Positions 32,554-33,278 of a DNA stretch of 33,278 bases are shown in pieces. Under the pieces are notes generated by a model. The model was not told where the DNA came from. It made no database searches and saw only the letters and a program-made list of their open reading frames with translations. The position numbers and the translations under genes are program-made. Numbering within the stretch: the stretch's first letter is position 1; each line of letters begins with the position of its first letter. The stretch comes from Flavobacteriales bacterium (GTDB taxonomy: Bacteria > Bacteroidota > Bacteroidia > Flavobacteriales_G > NORP312), in the NCBI GenBank assembly GCA_016763645.1, contig JAESTK010000107.1, positions 1-33,278 on the forward strand. The letters run 5' to 3'.

Positions 32554-33278
32554 TTACACTTTCTTAATCTCGAAATCATCCATAAATTTAGTAGTGAAAT
32601 CCCCCTCTCTAAATTTAGGGTGTTTCATTAATTGTTGATGGAATGGAATAGTCGTTTTAATTCCTTCGATGATATACTCATCTAAAGCCCTTTCCATTTT
32701 GGTAATGGCTTCTTCACGAGTTTGAGCAACAGTAATAAGTTTAGCAATCATTGAATCGTAATTCGGTGGAATCGTATATCCCGCATAAACATGTGTGTCA
32801 ATTCTAATTCCGTGACCACCAGGAGCATGGTAATTGGTTATTTTACCTGGACATGGTCTGAAATCGTGAAACGGGTCTTCTGCGTTTATTCTACACTGAA
32901 TTGCGTGTAGCTGGGGCTCGTAACTTTCTCCTGTAATTTCAATTCCTGCGGCTAATTTTATTTGCTCTTTTACCAAATCGAAGTTGATTACTTCCTCCGT
33001 AATGGTATGTTCAACTTGAATTCTAGTATTCATTTCCATGAAGTAAAAATCACGGTTTTTATCTACTAAGAATTCAACAGTGCCAACACCTTCGTACTTA
33101 ACAGCTTTTGCGGCTTTTATAGCTGCAGCACCCATTTTCTTCCTCAGTTTTGGAGTCATAAATGGAGATGGCGTTTCTTCTACAAGTTTTTGGTGTCGTC
33201 TTTGAATCGAACAATCTCTTTCACTCAAATGACAAGCGTTACCATACCTATCTCCTGCTATTTGAATTTCGATATGAC
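32554..33278 (-). CDS. accC: Acetyl-CoA carboxylase biotin carboxylase subunit (5' end outside the window)
   Basis: Biotin carboxylase uses ATP and bicarbonate to carboxylate biotin on the carrier protein AccB, the first half-reaction of fatty acid synthesis. Only the last 241 or so codons are here; the frame runs on to the window edge ([13 protein letters not shown], then [17 protein letters not shown]), so the apparent start at 33228 is false. Visible motifs are the ATP-grasp strand [19 protein letters not shown], with the catalytic Glu and Asn-Arg set, and the C-terminal domain [18 protein letters not shown]. Pyruvate carboxylase or propionyl-CoA carboxylase subunits are alternatives, but the short C-terminus with no biotin domain fits a separate AccC. 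Confidence 0.93.
   Translation of the reverse strand, partial: HIEIQIAGDRYGNACHLSERDCSIQRRHQKLVEETPSPFMTPKLRKKMGAAAIKAAKAVKYEGVGTVEFLVDKNRDFYFMEMNTRIQVEHTITEEVINFDLVKEQIKLAAGIEITGESYEPQLHAIQCRINAEDPFHDFRPCPGKITNYHAPGGHGIRIDTHVYAGYTIPPNYDSMIAKLITVAQTREEAITKMERALDEYIIEGIKTTIPFHQQLMKHPKFREGDFTTKFMDDFEIKKV

Noticed and set aside
1-33278. CRISPR array, tRNA, rRNA, prophage or IS element
   Set aside because: I saw no regularly spaced direct repeats, no tRNA-like cloverleaf with CCA region, no rRNA sequence and no transposase, integrase or phage protein.

Overview
The window reads as a low-GC chromosome segment from a Bacteroidota member, most likely Flavobacteriia (Flavobacteriales). The evidence is TAnnTTTG-type -7 promoter boxes, a lack of obvious Shine-Dalgarno sequences, the DUF4286-rsmA pair, a SprE/PorW gliding and type IX secretion lipoprotein, and a Lys/Ala/Pro tail on ribosomal protein L21. 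No phage, integrase, IS element, tRNA, rRNA or CRISPR array is visible. Most of the window is housekeeping DNA.

Layout. Bases 1-366 hold no gene, two inverted repeats and a consensus promoter. From 367 to 7913 lies a plus-strand translation and maintenance block: rplU, rpmA, a terminator, serS, a small lipoprotein, a TPR protein, a DUF4286 protein, a small membrane-anchored protein, rsmA and mgtE. From 7990 to 12529 lie an unknown exported protein, a minus-strand YihY/BrkB membrane protein, and a two-gene glycan pair (UDP-GlcNAc 2-epimerase and a GT4 glycosyltransferase). An ABC-F ATPase follows, then an exported unknown gene split by a frameshift, a minus-strand SulP transporter and a small acidic exported protein.

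Bases 18614-23432 form a phosphate-response island. A Na/Pi cotransporter with a PhoU-like tail (minus strand, frameshifted) diverges from an OprO/OprP-like porin, a PhoB-like response regulator and a PhoR-like kinase. The divergent intergenic region carries four GTTAA units spaced 11, 18 and 11 bp, the geometry of two Pho boxes. Next come a two-gene nucleotidyltransferase module (possible toxin-antitoxin type), an SLT-type lytic transglycosylase, the SprE/PorW gene (minus strand, interrupted by an in-frame TAA), a membrane-anchored M23 peptidase, rnhA, a bestrophin-like channel and dxs. The window ends inside accC on the minus strand.

The most unusual observation is that three otherwise intact-looking genes within about 10.5 kb are each broken by one lesion: an extra base at an A7G4 tract (15324-15334), a missing A at 19561-19563, and an in-frame stop at 25859-25861. 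Either the sequence contains errors or this lineage is losing these functions, including phosphate sensing and gliding/T9SS. Other points of interest are the Pho-box array, a duplicated REP-like sequence inside the rplU tail, and several promoters placed so close to start codons that the transcripts may be leaderless. I found no clear-cut novel system.
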